Source: CAZKUR01 sp964556005 (lineage in GTDB: Bacteria; Bacteroidota; Ignavibacteria; Ignavibacteriales; Ignavibacteriaceae). From it: a DNA stretch of 64,000 nucleotides. The notes under the pieces were generated by a model. It searched no databases, had not been told where the DNA came from, and worked only from the letters and a program-made list of their open reading frames with translations. Shown piece by piece: positions 1 to 9,128 of this stretch. Position 1 is the stretch's first letter. Each line of letters begins with the position of its first letter. The stretch spans positions 19,023-83,022 of the forward strand of contig CAZKUR010000006.1 in the NCBI GenBank assembly GCA_964556005.1, written 5' to 3'. A program made the translations under genes and the position numbers.

Positions 1-393
1 AACATCAATCGAGCGCGGAGATTCCATTGCTCTTTTTACGCCGGTTTTGGTTATTTCATTAAAGAGTACCCTGTAAATATTGTCTTTTGCTTTCCCGTTT
101 AAAATATCTGCAATATCCTGGGCAATTGCTTCTCCTTCCCTATCAGGGTCAGTCGCTATATATATTTTATCGCTTTTCGCAGCCAGATTTTTTATTTTTT
201 TTATAATGTCCCCTTTACCCCTTATAGTAACAAACTGAGGTTCAAAACCTTTGTCGACATCGACTCCTAATTTGGTTTTGGGTAAATTTCTAATGTGGCC
301 GACTGTCGGTTCAACAATAAAATCTTTTCCCAGATATTTATTTATAGTTTTTGCCTTTGCTGGAGACTCAACTAAAACTAAATTTTTGCTCAT
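1..393 (-). CDS. topA: DNA topoisomerase I, N-terminal part (runs off the window)
   Basis: Type IA topoisomerase, which relaxes negative supercoils through a transient 5'-phosphotyrosine break. Only the first 131 codons are present, because the gene continues past position 1. The visible part is the TOPRIM domain: the opening VLVESPAKAKTI motif with Glu9, GHIRNLP near residue 32, and TDPDREGEAI near residue 81, which supplies the acidic Mg2+-binding residues Asp82, Asp84 and Glu86. The catalytic tyrosine would lie outside the window. The start is the ATG at 393; the next gene upstream ends 14 bases before it, so the two are probably cotranscribed. Identification is secure from the TOPRIM motifs. 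Confidence 0.95.
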   Translation of the reverse strand, partial: MSKNLVLVESPAKAKTINKYLGKDFIVEPTVGHIRNLPKTKLGVDVDKGFEPQFVTIRGKGDIIKKIKNLAAKSDKIYIATDPDREGEAIAQDIADILNGKAKDNIYRVLFNEITKTGVKRAMESPRSIDV

Positions 394-407
394 CTAATTT
401 CCATTCT

Positions 408-863
408 TTAATTTACAGAATCCGATAAAAATAACGACAATCTGCTTCCCGGCAACATCAAATTATTTACACCAAGGAATAATGCTAAAATTAAAATATT
501 TATTTCGTTTCTCGATACATTTTTTTTATTAAAGTACCTGATTTCCTCAAGAATTGAATCAATATCGTAATTATTAAGCAGACCAAGATTGAACAGCCCG
601 AGAATATAATTACAATTTTTTAATCCCAGCAGATCTTTTTCATAATTGGAAAAAATCCTAATTCCCTGTGTTGAAATCTCGGGATTATCCAAAATCTCAG
701 TCATATCGCTGAGTAATTTTTCATAAATCCAGCTATAAGCAGTTGCGGTGATATTATTTGAATTTTCATTAATAAATTTTTCAGGCCGGATGCTGAGCTG
801 TAAACCTTCATTTTCAAGGCTTTCCACAATTTTAATTAATTTCTGCTCTAATTTAGGTCTCAT
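408..863 (-). CDS. Smg/DUF494 family protein
   Basis: A 151-residue acidic, mostly helical protein with no signal peptide or membrane segment. Its length and its place directly upstream of topA match the Smg (DUF494) family, which is often found beside topA or dprA; its biochemical role is not known. The match rests on length, the C-terminal hydrophobic helix and context rather than a diagnostic motif. Its ATG overlaps the ybeY stop codon by four bases (ATGA), so translational coupling is likely. It could be an unrelated small conserved protein. Confidence 0.55.
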   Translation of the reverse strand: MRPKLEQKLIKIVESLENEGLQLSIRPEKFINENSNNITATAYSWIYEKLLSDMTEILDNPEISTQGIRIFSNYEKDLLGLKNCNYILGLFNLGLLNNYDIDSILEEIRYFNKKNVSRNEINILILALFLGVNNLMLPGSRLSLFLSDSVN

Positions 864-1300
864 TTATAAAACCCCTTAATGTTTTTAAGCTTATTTACCA
901 ATTCATTCTCTTTTTTTATCATCGTACTTTTTGATATTTTGTTCATATCGTCATAACCGATTATATGTAAAATACCATGTATCACCAATCTCGTTATTTC
1001 AATTTTGATTGTCGTATTAAACAATTTCGCATTTTTTACTGCATCATTGACGGAAATAAAAATTTCCGAATCAAAAATGCTTTGACTGCCTGAATAATTA
1101 AACGTTAAAATATCAGTAGAATAATTATGATTCAAGTATTTTTTATTAATTTCCAAAATCTTTTTCGAATCGATGAAATTTACTATAAGAGTATCTATCT
1201 CGAATTTCAATTCGTTTTTAAGATTGCCAATTAATTTATGAACAAAGCTTTTTTTAAAATTATAACGATTTTGGAAATTAATTGATAAATTCTTAATCAC
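860..1300 (-). CDS. ybeY: Endoribonuclease YbeY (rRNA maturation factor)
   Basis: Zinc-dependent endoribonuclease for 16S rRNA 3'-end maturation and ribosome quality control. The family signature appears as HGILHIIGYDD near residues 108-118. Two zinc-binding histidines are present, and the position of the usual third histidine is Asp, which I recall from other Bacteroidota-type YbeY proteins. The frame stays open to a TTG at 1351, which would overlap the upstream gene by 35 bases. I prefer the GTG at 1300, which gives 146 residues, close to the family norm, and a 16-base spacer. The stop overlaps the next gene by four bases. Confidence 0.85.
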   Translation of the reverse strand: MIKNLSINFQNRYNFKKSFVHKLIGNLKNELKFEIDTLIVNFIDSKKILEINKKYLNHNYSTDILTFNYSGSQSIFDSEIFISVNDAVKNAKLFNTTIKIEITRLVIHGILHIIGYDDMNKISKSTMIKKENELVNKLKNIKGFYK

Positions 1301-1316
1301 ATATTTTCCGGAAATT

Positions 1317-2180
1317 TCAAATTTTAATTTGCAGGCCTTCTTCTGCTGCAAGACAATTGATTTTTGATTTCTTACCCGTTAAAAAGTATTTAGTTTCCTC
1401 AAGCATGCGGTCAATTTTTTCATCACTGAAATCCGGGTTATAATGAAAAAACACCAAATTTTTCACGTTTGCTAAGATACTAAAATATGCAAGAGAAATG
1501 TTACTCGAGTGCCCCCATCCCTTTTTGCTTTTAATCGATGCTTCATCGTACATTGCATCGTGTATCAAATAATTTGCATTTTCGCAAAATTTAATTGTAT
1601 CGTGATTAAGCTCTTCCAATCTTTCAAAATCGTCGGGATTACCTTCGTTTAATTTGATTTCATTATCAGTCATATAAATTACTGATTTGGAACCTTCGGT
1701 CAATTTGTATGTGAGTGCAGGCGAAGAATGGTTTACCATAAATGTTTCAACTTTTACGCCGTCGATTTCAAAGTGTTCTTTTAGTGAAACTTCATGAAAA
1801 CTAATTTTTGCACTTACTTGTGAAAAATCCACCGGGAAATGATTCGGATTCATCTGATCCTTTAATAATTTTTCAATCCCGGTACCCAAACTATTCAAAC
1901 CGTAAAATACAATTGATTTGGTTTTATCATACAACGGTGCAAAAAAAGGAATTCCCTGGATATGATCCCAATGATAATGGCTAATGAATATGGAAATTTC
2001 ATCGGAATGATTCTTTACGATATAGTTTCCAAGTTCTCTTATACCACTGCCGCCGTCGAGTATAATCGTTTTTCCGCCTGCAGATTTAACCTCGACGCAA
2101 GGAGTATTACCTCCGTATTTTAATGTATTTTTACCGGGTACGGGAATCGATCCCCTCGTACCCCAGAATTTAATTTCCAT
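1317..2180 (-). CDS. MBL-fold metallo-hydrolase
   Basis: A 287-residue metallo-beta-lactamase-fold hydrolase. The metal-binding motif HYHWDH lies near residue 68, preceded by the ILDGGSGIRELG strand-loop. Later conserved metal-site elements are the His in MVNHSSPALTY, the Asp in YMTDNE, and a further His near residue 250 (FFHYNPDF). The N-terminal FWGTRGSIPVPG and KYGGNTPCVEV motifs place it with the PhnP/cyclic-nucleotide-phosphodiesterase-like branch of soluble MBL enzymes. There is no signal peptide, so it should be cytosolic. The substrate cannot be told from sequence. It starts 4 bases after the preceding gene, consistent with an operon. Confidence 0.85.
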   Translation of the reverse strand: MEIKFWGTRGSIPVPGKNTLKYGGNTPCVEVKSAGGKTIILDGGSGIRELGNYIVKNHSDEISIFISHYHWDHIQGIPFFAPLYDKTKSIVFYGLNSLGTGIEKLLKDQMNPNHFPVDFSQVSAKISFHEVSLKEHFEIDGVKVETFMVNHSSPALTYKLTEGSKSVIYMTDNEIKLNEGNPDDFERLEELNHDTIKFCENANYLIHDAMYDEASIKSKKGWGHSSNISLAYFSILANVKNLVFFHYNPDFSDEKIDRMLEETKYFLTGKKSKINCLAAEEGLQIKI

Positions 2181-2184
2181 TTTT

Positions 2185-2745
2185 TCAAAAATCTTTTAAT
2201 GAATTCAGCGCTAACTCACTGTATTTTTTATAACGTAATGCAGAACTTTCAATATCTTCAATTTCAATTTTAGTTAAATCACGTATAACTTTAGCAGGAA
2301 CTCCGGCAACAAGCTTACCATGCGGTACAGTAAAACCGGGTTTTACAACTGCACCTGCCGCAACAATTGAATTGCTCTCAACTATTGAGCCATCCAAAAC
2401 AATTGCACCTATCCCTATGAGGCATAAATCATGCAACGAGCAGCCATGCAATTTAACCGAATGTCCGATTGTAACTTTATTACCGATGTTTAGGGGATAT
2501 TTATTATTTGTAACGTGCAGAATGCAGCAGTCCTGTATATTTGATAAATAACCTATTTTAATATAATGAACGTCGCCTCTAATGACTGTGTTATACCATA
2601 CACTTGAATCAGAACCGATTTCAACATTACCAATAATTTTTACGCCTGGTGCAAGAAATACTCCATTCCCGATTTTAGGAAAAAATCCCTTATTAGGGAA
2701 CAATTTTATTTCATCTTCTAATCTCCGAATTTTGGTGGTTCCCAT
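2185..2745 (-). CDS. Gamma-carbonic-anhydrase-like hexapeptide-repeat protein
   Basis: A 186-residue left-handed beta-helix protein. Hexapeptide repeats run from about residue 30 to 145, including VEIGSDSSVWYNTVIRGD, IGHSVKLHGC and SIVAAGAVV. The spacing of the conserved Arg/Asp (VIRGD) and the His residues (CCILHV, TIGHSVKLHGC) fits the trimeric gamma-class carbonic anhydrase family (YrdA/PaaY-like), whose zinc is held by histidines from adjacent subunits. Whether it hydrates CO2 or is an inactive homologue cannot be judged here. Its start overlaps the end of the upstream DUF3108 gene by 28 bases. Confidence 0.85.
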   Translation of the reverse strand: MGTTKIRRLEDEIKLFPNKGFFPKIGNGVFLAPGVKIIGNVEIGSDSSVWYNTVIRGDVHYIKIGYLSNIQDCCILHVTNNKYPLNIGNKVTIGHSVKLHGCSLHDLCLIGIGAIVLDGSIVESNSIVAAGAVVKPGFTVPHGKLVAGVPAKVIRDLTKIEIEDIESSALRYKKYSELALNSLKDF

Positions 2746-3545
2746 CCTTCTCTATTCCAATTTATTAATTCAACAGTTATGTTGCCTAATATTACGTGCA
2801 GCTTTGCCAAAATAGGTATGGAAGCATTATCGTTCGAAAACCATCCTTCAAATTTGCCTGTTAAGCCGAAGATACTTACAAATTGAGCTTCGCCGTCAAG
2901 CTTAACACATGAGATTTCGTAATCAACAGCATCAATCGAAATGCCCGATACATCATCTGAAAAATTTATAATTGTTTTTTCCTTTTTCTCATTAACAAAT
3001 GTTGGAACTGAAACGGTTTTGTTTTGACCTGAATTTATCCTCGCAAAATAAAAGATGGATAAGCCGTCCTCGTATTCTTTTTTAACTGTTCCAATAGAAT
3101 CCGTCCAAACTTCTTTCGGATCGTACCTGCCTTTTATTACTCTAACTTTTGAACTATCATAATCGAAATAATATTCGGTGTAAGTTGTTACTTTTTCAGA
3201 TTTAACTATTCCCCTAAAATAATCCGAATAAAAATCCCGGTTTATCATGCTTTCATAAATTTGATGAAGAGCAACAAAAGGCACCCCTTCATATGAATCA
3301 ATATATGCTAGAGTATTGTAAACGGTTCTGCCATGTATTTCCTTTTTATTCAGAACTTTAAATTTTATTTCTCCGAGTTTGAAAATTGAATACTTGACCA
3401 GATATGTAAGCACTTCTCCCACCTGCATTTTTTCACCCTCAATAAAATTGATATTTTTTCCATACTCTAATTTGTTCTCTGGGCGAAGAGAAAAAGAAGT
3501 TAGAACAAACGACAATGAAAAAAATATTAATGATAACCTTCTCAT
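2718..3545 (-). CDS. DUF3108 domain protein, exported
   Basis: A 275-residue protein with an N-terminal hydrophobic signal sequence (residues 3-20) and a body typical of DUF3108. The GEVLTYLVKYSIFKLGEIKF strand begins near residue 42, and the DGLSIFYFAR segment lies near residue 143. The fold is predicted to be all-beta, related to periplasmic beta-barrel lipid-binding shapes; no enzymatic residues are evident. It overlaps the upstream protease gene by four bases and the downstream gene by 28. Function unknown, probably an envelope protein. Confidence 0.75.
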   Translation of the reverse strand: MRRLSLIFFSLSFVLTSFSLRPENKLEYGKNINFIEGEKMQVGEVLTYLVKYSIFKLGEIKFKVLNKKEIHGRTVYNTLAYIDSYEGVPFVALHQIYESMINRDFYSDYFRGIVKSEKVTTYTEYYFDYDSSKVRVIKGRYDPKEVWTDSIGTVKKEYEDGLSIFYFARINSGQNKTVSVPTFVNEKKEKTIINFSDDVSGISIDAVDYEISCVKLDGEAQFVSIFGLTGKFEGWFSNDNASIPILAKLHVILGNITVELINWNREGWEPPKFGD

Positions 3546-5155
3546 TTTAAATTTGCCAGGTTTTTTGCTTCATCAAATAACGTTACTGCCTTTTGAAATT
3601 GATCATCGACAGTAAGCATTACTTTATACCAGCCTTCGTTTTTCCAAAAATTTCTTGCAACTTGAGCTTTTAATCTTGCAGCGATATAATCTTTGTCTTT
3701 TAGAAACTGCTTATCATTAAATTTGACGCCTTTTGATTCTGCAAATTTAATAAACTCATTTAAATCATTTTGTGTGAAATTAAAATCATGAATGAATTTG
3801 TCCGGATCGTTTTTGTATTTTGTCCGGATTTTACTTGAATGCGTATCAAGATAATTGAGCACGAATTGGTAAAGGATTTTGTTCTTAAGCAGCTTAGTTG
3901 TATAACCTGATAATTTATCGCCCCTTATAATATAATCAGGCGTTATTCCGCCTCCGCCATAAACAATCCTGCCTGAATGAGTTTTAAATGTTTTTTGTAA
4001 AGAATCTTTTTCGGCTTCATGTTCAAGGTTATTGCCCTCTGCCTCGGTATTATTTCCAGCCTCAGCATAGTATTCTTTTTTATTCTTTAAATCTTTATAA
4101 TCCCTCTGGATTGATCTTCCGGACGGAGTGTAATATTTAGCTATTGTCAATCTTAACGCAGAATTATCGGGAAGCTCGTATTGTCTCTGAACCAATCCTT
4201 TCCCGAAAGTTGTTTCGCCGACTATCAATCCCCTGTCCCAATCTTGAATTGCTCCTGAAACAATTTCACTGGCCGAAGCGCTGCCGCTGTTAACCAGGAT
4301 AATCAAAGGTATATTTTCATATGGTGATGATTTTGAAGAATACCGTACTTCGTCAAATTCGGGCCTTCTGCCTTTTGTGTAAACGATTTTTTTCTTTCCT
4401 GAGATGAATAAATCTGCAACCTCAACTGCCTGCTCGAGATATCCCCCGGGGTTTCCTCTAAGATCCAAAATTAATTGTTGCATCCCCTGGCTTTGTAAAT
4501 CGGAAAGGGCTTTGTTTAATTCGTCGAAAGTTGTTTCTGAGAATCTGCTTAAGCTTACATATGCAGTCTTAGTATTGTACATAAAGTAAGTATCAACCGA
4601 ATATAAAGGAATTTTTTCTCTAGTAATTACATATTTTAGAGGATCGGTTTCTCCATAACGAATGAGTGTAACAGAAACTTTGGTGCCTGCTTTACCTCTT
4701 AATTTATTTCTTACTTCATTATTAGTTATCCCTATTACATTCTTACCGTTAACTTTAATTATCCTGTCGCCGGATTTAATTCCCAATGCTTCACTTGGAC
4801 CCCCGGAAATAGGTGATACAACAACTAATGTGTCATTAATTATTTGAAATTCAATTCCGATTCCGTCAAAATCTCCTCTAAAGGATTCTTCGATGGTTTG
4901 GAGCTCTGCGGGAGGAATATAAACCGAATGAGGATCTAATTTACCAAGCATTCCGTTTATGGCGGCATCTACTAATTTTTGAGTATCTACATTTTCGAGG
5001 TAATAATCTTCCGTATAAGTAAGTACGTCTTTAAATTTCTCAACCCCTGCGCTTGTCTTATCATCTGAAAAAACCTGGTTGATCTCAATTCCTAATACAA
5101 TTCCTATTGTAATTAATATTATGCTTAAAGGAATTCGAAACCCTAGACGTTTCAT
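3542..5155 (-). CDS. C-terminal processing peptidase (S41 family, CtpA/Prc-type)
   Basis: Periplasmic serine protease that cleaves at protein C-termini. It has an N-terminal membrane anchor or signal (residues 5-25), a PDZ domain at about residues 85-170 (GGPSEALGIKSGDRIIKVNG), and the S41 catalytic core. The nucleophile lies in NSGSASASEIVSGA and the general base Lys in GETTFGKGLVQ, the Ser/Lys dyad of the family. At 537 residues it carries an extra C-terminal helical region of about 130 residues, common in Bacteroidota-type CtpA. It is followed by the DUF3108 gene with a four-base overlap. Confidence 0.93.
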   Translation of the reverse strand: MKRLGFRIPLSIILITIGIVLGIEINQVFSDDKTSAGVEKFKDVLTYTEDYYLENVDTQKLVDAAINGMLGKLDPHSVYIPPAELQTIEESFRGDFDGIGIEFQIINDTLVVVSPISGGPSEALGIKSGDRIIKVNGKNVIGITNNEVRNKLRGKAGTKVSVTLIRYGETDPLKYVITREKIPLYSVDTYFMYNTKTAYVSLSRFSETTFDELNKALSDLQSQGMQQLILDLRGNPGGYLEQAVEVADLFISGKKKIVYTKGRRPEFDEVRYSSKSSPYENIPLIILVNSGSASASEIVSGAIQDWDRGLIVGETTFGKGLVQRQYELPDNSALRLTIAKYYTPSGRSIQRDYKDLKNKKEYYAEAGNNTEAEGNNLEHEAEKDSLQKTFKTHSGRIVYGGGGITPDYIIRGDKLSGYTTKLLKNKILYQFVLNYLDTHSSKIRTKYKNDPDKFIHDFNFTQNDLNEFIKFAESKGVKFNDKQFLKDKDYIAARLKAQVARNFWKNEGWYKVMLTVDDQFQKAVTLFDEAKNLANLK

Positions 5156-5176
5156 TTTGTACTCCGGGATGAAAAA

Positions 5177-6838
5177 TTATAATTGCGCTCTTAAAGTAAC
5201 ATAAGTCTCGATCTTTTTCTCTGTCATCGAATTTTGAAGTGAATTATTTATATATGCCGTGTTGATCGTAAAGAATATTTCATTGAACGGTTCAAAAGTT
5301 AATGATAGGGAGTATTGCCGCAAATATTCGAGATCACCATCGAGCAGATGAACGGTTTCTGAATCGAAAACCCGATGTCCTAAAGAAATATTTCCACCGA
5401 CATTTTGTTTAACTGTACCGTTGGAATTTAAAGGGTTTGCACCGTGAATTACATATGACAAAGCAAAGGAAAGATTCAACATGTAATTTATTCTGTAATC
5501 TAATTTTGAATATAACATTTCGCTGTTGGGATCTAAGAATGAACCAAGCTTATAGCCGAAATTGGTGTAATTATTTTGATTTAGCCGATGAGTAAAAACG
5601 TATGGGTCGATCTTGACATACTCAAGTTGAATTCCCAACGGTAAAATACCGTATAAATTTTCGGAATTTAGTCCTAATTGAAATAAAGTTTTGTTGCCAT
5701 ACCAGCCTGTTCCTAATTTGCTGAAGGAAATATCATCTATAAGAAACATAGAATAAATCTTCAAACCCTTTATAGAATTATTTTTTGCATCTATAAAAAG
5801 AAGCGAATTATCCCTGTCTTGATTAGCATGCTCAGCAGATTTATAAAAATTAAACGGATTGAGATAAGATAAATCAATCGGCCGATCGGCGTAAATTATC
5901 ATTTCCCCGACACCGAAATCAATATTATCCGAAATATCAAATCCGATTCTGTGGTAACCGAAATATTTTTCTTCAACCGCGTGCACACTCCCTGTAACAG
6001 GATCTGTAACGATTGATTCGGGACCTAAGAGTTTAGCATGAAAATATTGAAAATTAAAAAACTTATAATCGATATTAAATCCCAAGTAATCGAAAATGGG
6101 CGCATTATTATCAAGAATAATTTTTACAGGGCCGTAACCGACATTCATCCGGTCCCTTCCGATTTTCAATTTAACCAGGTTAAAATCAGCATCTAAATAA
6201 CCATATGTTTGATCAAAGAATTTGCTTGAATCGGTTGAATTGATTTTATAATTATATTTTAGATCATTCCTGATTAAAGCTGCATTTTTATTTCCTCTAT
6301 AAATTCCATTCGTACCGTAAATTTCAAACCCGATCCTTTTCAAAATAGTTCCGCGCACTTTGCCGCCGATAATTCCAAGCTCTGCTGTTTCATTTAAATG
6401 GTTTTCCCTATCATTTAAAGAAAGCAACTGGCCCTCACCTAAAAGGTTTACAAACAAATTCATATTATCGGGATCAATGTAAGAGAAAAAATATTTCTGC
6501 TTTTGAGAAAACGGGTTGTATCCTCCCTTCTCTGTAAGCGATTGCGATTCTTTCAAATTGCCGAATAACTCAAATTCGAATTCAATCTCCAAATCACTTA
6601 AAATTTTCTTATCGATTTCATCAAGCTGGTTTTCATTCGCAATTACCTCTTTTATAAAGACTGCAATTTCTTCTCTTGTTTTTGGAATCTGGAAAGAATT
6701 GTAATTGTTAATGAGCTTTAAAGTTTCCATTCTTTCAAGGAAATTGTAAACCGGGTTTTGAACGGAAACGTATTCGGATTGCGCAAATGAAATCGCAGGT
6801 ACAATAAAGAAAAGCAGTATTGAAATAATTGTTTTCAT
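5177..6838 (-). CDS. Wzi-like outer-membrane beta-barrel protein
   Basis: A 553-residue exported protein with a cleavable signal peptide (hydrophobic residues 4-18, then FAQ). A short helical N-terminal domain (residues 25-95) is followed by alternating beta strands with frequent Tyr/Asn/Phe and a C-terminus ending in LRAQL, as in outer-membrane barrels. The DRMNVGYGPVKIILDNNAP segment near residue 230 resembles the capsule assembly protein Wzi family. A capsule-anchoring role is inference; its neighbour is a glycosyltransferase. The gene ends 21 bases before the protease start. It could equally be a porin of unknown specificity. Confidence 0.6.
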   Translation of the reverse strand: MKTIISILLFFIVPAISFAQSEYVSVQNPVYNFLERMETLKLINNYNSFQIPKTREEIAVFIKEVIANENQLDEIDKKILSDLEIEFEFELFGNLKESQSLTEKGGYNPFSQKQKYFFSYIDPDNMNLFVNLLGEGQLLSLNDRENHLNETAELGIIGGKVRGTILKRIGFEIYGTNGIYRGNKNAALIRNDLKYNYKINSTDSSKFFDQTYGYLDADFNLVKLKIGRDRMNVGYGPVKIILDNNAPIFDYLGFNIDYKFFNFQYFHAKLLGPESIVTDPVTGSVHAVEEKYFGYHRIGFDISDNIDFGVGEMIIYADRPIDLSYLNPFNFYKSAEHANQDRDNSLLFIDAKNNSIKGLKIYSMFLIDDISFSKLGTGWYGNKTLFQLGLNSENLYGILPLGIQLEYVKIDPYVFTHRLNQNNYTNFGYKLGSFLDPNSEMLYSKLDYRINYMLNLSFALSYVIHGANPLNSNGTVKQNVGGNISLGHRVFDSETVHLLDGDLEYLRQYSLSLTFEPFNEIFFTINTAYINNSLQNSMTEKKIETYVTLRAQL

Positions 6839-7567
6839 CTATCTGACTTGCTCCCATTCGCTTGAGATGGATTTTTTTCTAAAAACAATGGAAGATGAAT
6901 TTCTGAGCCATAACCATGTAACATGCAGGTAGCCGAGTTTTCTGTACCTCCGCGGAGATTCGTAAATCCAAACTTTATTCGTATGCAAGACTTTTCCTAA
7001 TTTTCTTATTCTCATAAAGAGATCGAAATCTTCTCCTGCGATAAGAGATTGATTATTTCTGCCTATTTTTTCGAATACATCTCTTCTAATAACCTGGCAT
7101 TCTCCTCTTCCCATTCCAACACCAAAAATATTTAGTGCATGGAAATAAGCATTATAAAACCCGTGAAATAATTTATCGGACAATATTTCTTCTTCGGGAA
7201 AAACTTTAACGTTGCATGTTAAAGCTAAATAATCAGAATTATAAAAAGAATAATCAAGATACTCAAAAAACTTTTTAGCATTATTCAAAATAATATCGCC
7301 GTTAAGAAAAATCAAAATTTCTCCGGAAGCAATCTGTGCTCCGATGTTTCTCCCTTCGGCAATAGTTTGTTTATATGAACCTGTATGAACTTTAACAACA
7401 TCGGCATGCTCTAAAGCAATCTCGACCGTATTATCTGTACTGCCTCCGTCCGAAACGATTATTTCTGCGTTGAACTTTTTTTTAACATCAATTTCTTCAA
7501 GCTGCTTAAGCAATTCCGGAAGTAATTTTTCTTCATTCAAAGTTGGAATAATTATACTATATTTCAA
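6839..7567 (-). CDS. Family 2 glycosyltransferase
   Basis: A 242-residue GT-A-fold glycosyltransferase. The nucleotide-sugar-binding start is YSIIIPTLNEE, the first Asp motif is IIVSDGGSTDNT near residue 55, and the DXD-like position is LNGDI near residue 108. There is no membrane segment except a weakly hydrophobic C-terminus, so it is probably cytosolic or peripheral. Donor and acceptor are unknown. It abuts the Wzi-like gene with no spacer, which hints at a role in surface polysaccharide synthesis. Confidence 0.85.
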   Translation of the reverse strand: MKYSIIIPTLNEEKLLPELLKQLEEIDVKKKFNAEIIVSDGGSTDNTVEIALEHADVVKVHTGSYKQTIAEGRNIGAQIASGEILIFLNGDIILNNAKKFFEYLDYSFYNSDYLALTCNVKVFPEEEILSDKLFHGFYNAYFHALNIFGVGMGRGECQVIRRDVFEKIGRNNQSLIAGEDFDLFMRIRKLGKVLHTNKVWIYESPRRYRKLGYLHVTWLWLRNSSSIVFRKKSISSEWEQVR

Positions 7568-7606
7568 TTTACCCCTGAAGTTTCAATAAAAAATAAAATT
7601 CCAATA

Positions 7607-9118
7607 TTATACCTTAATTTCAGGTTTCATCTGGGGAAAGAAGATAACATCCCTGATTGAAGACTGGTCTGTAAGCAGCATTACAAGCCTGTCAATTCCG
7701 ATACCCAGCCCGGCAGTAGGCGGCATACCGTACTCAAGTGCGCGAATAAAATCTTCATCAATCTGATGCGCCTCTTCATCTCCCTGCTCGCGCATTTTAG
7801 TCTGTTCAAGAAATCTTTCTTTTTGATCAACCGGGTCATTCAGTTCCGAAAAGGCATTGCACAATTCCCTTCCAGCAGCGTAGAGTTCAAATCTTTCAAC
7901 TGCTCCTTCTTTCGATCTATGTTTTTTCGCAAGAGGAGAAATTTCAAGCGGATAATCAACAACAAAAGTAGGCTGTATTAATTCCGGCTGAACGGCAGAA
8001 CTGAAAATCTCATCAATCAATTTACCCTTGGTTTCTATTTTTGAAAGATCAATATCAAAATTTTTAGCGGCATTTTTTAATTCGTCGAATGAAGCTGAAA
8101 GAATATTTAGGCCGGTTTTTTCATTTAAAGCATCAATCATTGAAACTCTGTTCCAGGGAGATTTAAAATTTACTTTTAATTCACCATAATCAAATTCTAA
8201 TTTATTAAATACTTCACTGCAAATATGATTGATTAATTTTTCCACAAACTGCATCATCCATTCGTAATCTTTATACGGGACATACAATTCCATCATTGTA
8301 AATTCGGGATTATGCGTACGATCCATTCCCTCGTTTCTAAAATCTTTAGAGATTTCATAAACGCCGTTAAAACCGCCGACAATTAATCTTTTTAAATATA
8401 GCTCGTCTGCAATTCGTAAATATAAATCCGTATCAAGCGTATTATGGTGAGAGACAAACGGTCTAGCAGAAGCGCCTCCGTAAAGAGGCTGAAGAATCGG
8501 AGTTTCGACTTCAAGATATCCGTTTGAATCTAAAATTTTTCTCATCGAGGAAATTATTCTGCTGCGTTTATTAAATATTTCCTTAATATGAGGATTTACA
8601 ATTAAATCAAGGTATCTTTGCCTATACCTCAACTCGATATCGGTAAATTGATCGTGTATAATTTTTTTCCCCGATTCATCGGTTGTTTCTTTTGCAATCG
8701 GCAGCGGGCGAAGCGACTTGGTTAAAACAGTCAGCGAAGTGACATGAACCGAAATTTCGCCTGTTTTAGTTTTAAATACATATCCCTCAATTCCAATGAT
8801 GTCACCGATGTCGAGTAATTTAAAATTGTCATAAGATTCGCCTATATCATCTTTCCTCAGGTAAATTTGTATTCTACCGCCGTAATCCTGGATATGGGCG
8901 AAAGATGCTTTACCCATTCTTCTTAGAGCCATTATTCTTCCTGCAAGCTTAACATTTCTCTTTTCATTTTCATTAAAAGTATTTTTAATTTCTTCGGCAT
9001 TAGTATCAGTTTCAAATGAATAAGGATAAGGATTTATACCTCTGGACTTAAGCTGATCTAATTCTTCAAATCTTCTTTTAATAAGTACATTTATATCCTG
9101 CTGAGGATTATTTTCCAC
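7607..9118 (-). CDS. lysS: Lysyl-tRNA synthetase, class II
   Basis: Charges tRNA-Lys. It has an N-terminal OB-fold anticodon-binding domain (residues 30-140), then the class II core with motif 1 (RYRQRYLDLIVN), motif 2 (FRNEGMDRTHNPEFTMMELY) and motif 3 (GLGIGIDRLVMLL). The frame is open to an ATG at 9205, but that would overlap dacB by 77 bases. I choose the GTG at 9118 because a GGAGG stands four bases upstream and the gene then starts 10 bases after the dacB stop. That gives 503 residues, the normal bacterial length. Confidence 0.95.
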   Translation of the reverse strand: MENNPQQDINVLIKRRFEELDQLKSRGINPYPYSFETDTNAEEIKNTFNENEKRNVKLAGRIMALRRMGKASFAHIQDYGGRIQIYLRKDDIGESYDNFKLLDIGDIIGIEGYVFKTKTGEISVHVTSLTVLTKSLRPLPIAKETTDESGKKIIHDQFTDIELRYRQRYLDLIVNPHIKEIFNKRSRIISSMRKILDSNGYLEVETPILQPLYGGASARPFVSHHNTLDTDLYLRIADELYLKRLIVGGFNGVYEISKDFRNEGMDRTHNPEFTMMELYVPYKDYEWMMQFVEKLINHICSEVFNKLEFDYGELKVNFKSPWNRVSMIDALNEKTGLNILSASFDELKNAAKNFDIDLSKIETKGKLIDEIFSSAVQPELIQPTFVVDYPLEISPLAKKHRSKEGAVERFELYAAGRELCNAFSELNDPVDQKERFLEQTKMREQGDEEAHQIDEDFIRALEYGMPPTAGLGIGIDRLVMLLTDQSSIRDVIFFPQMKPEIKV

Positions 9119-9128
9119 AAAGCCTCCG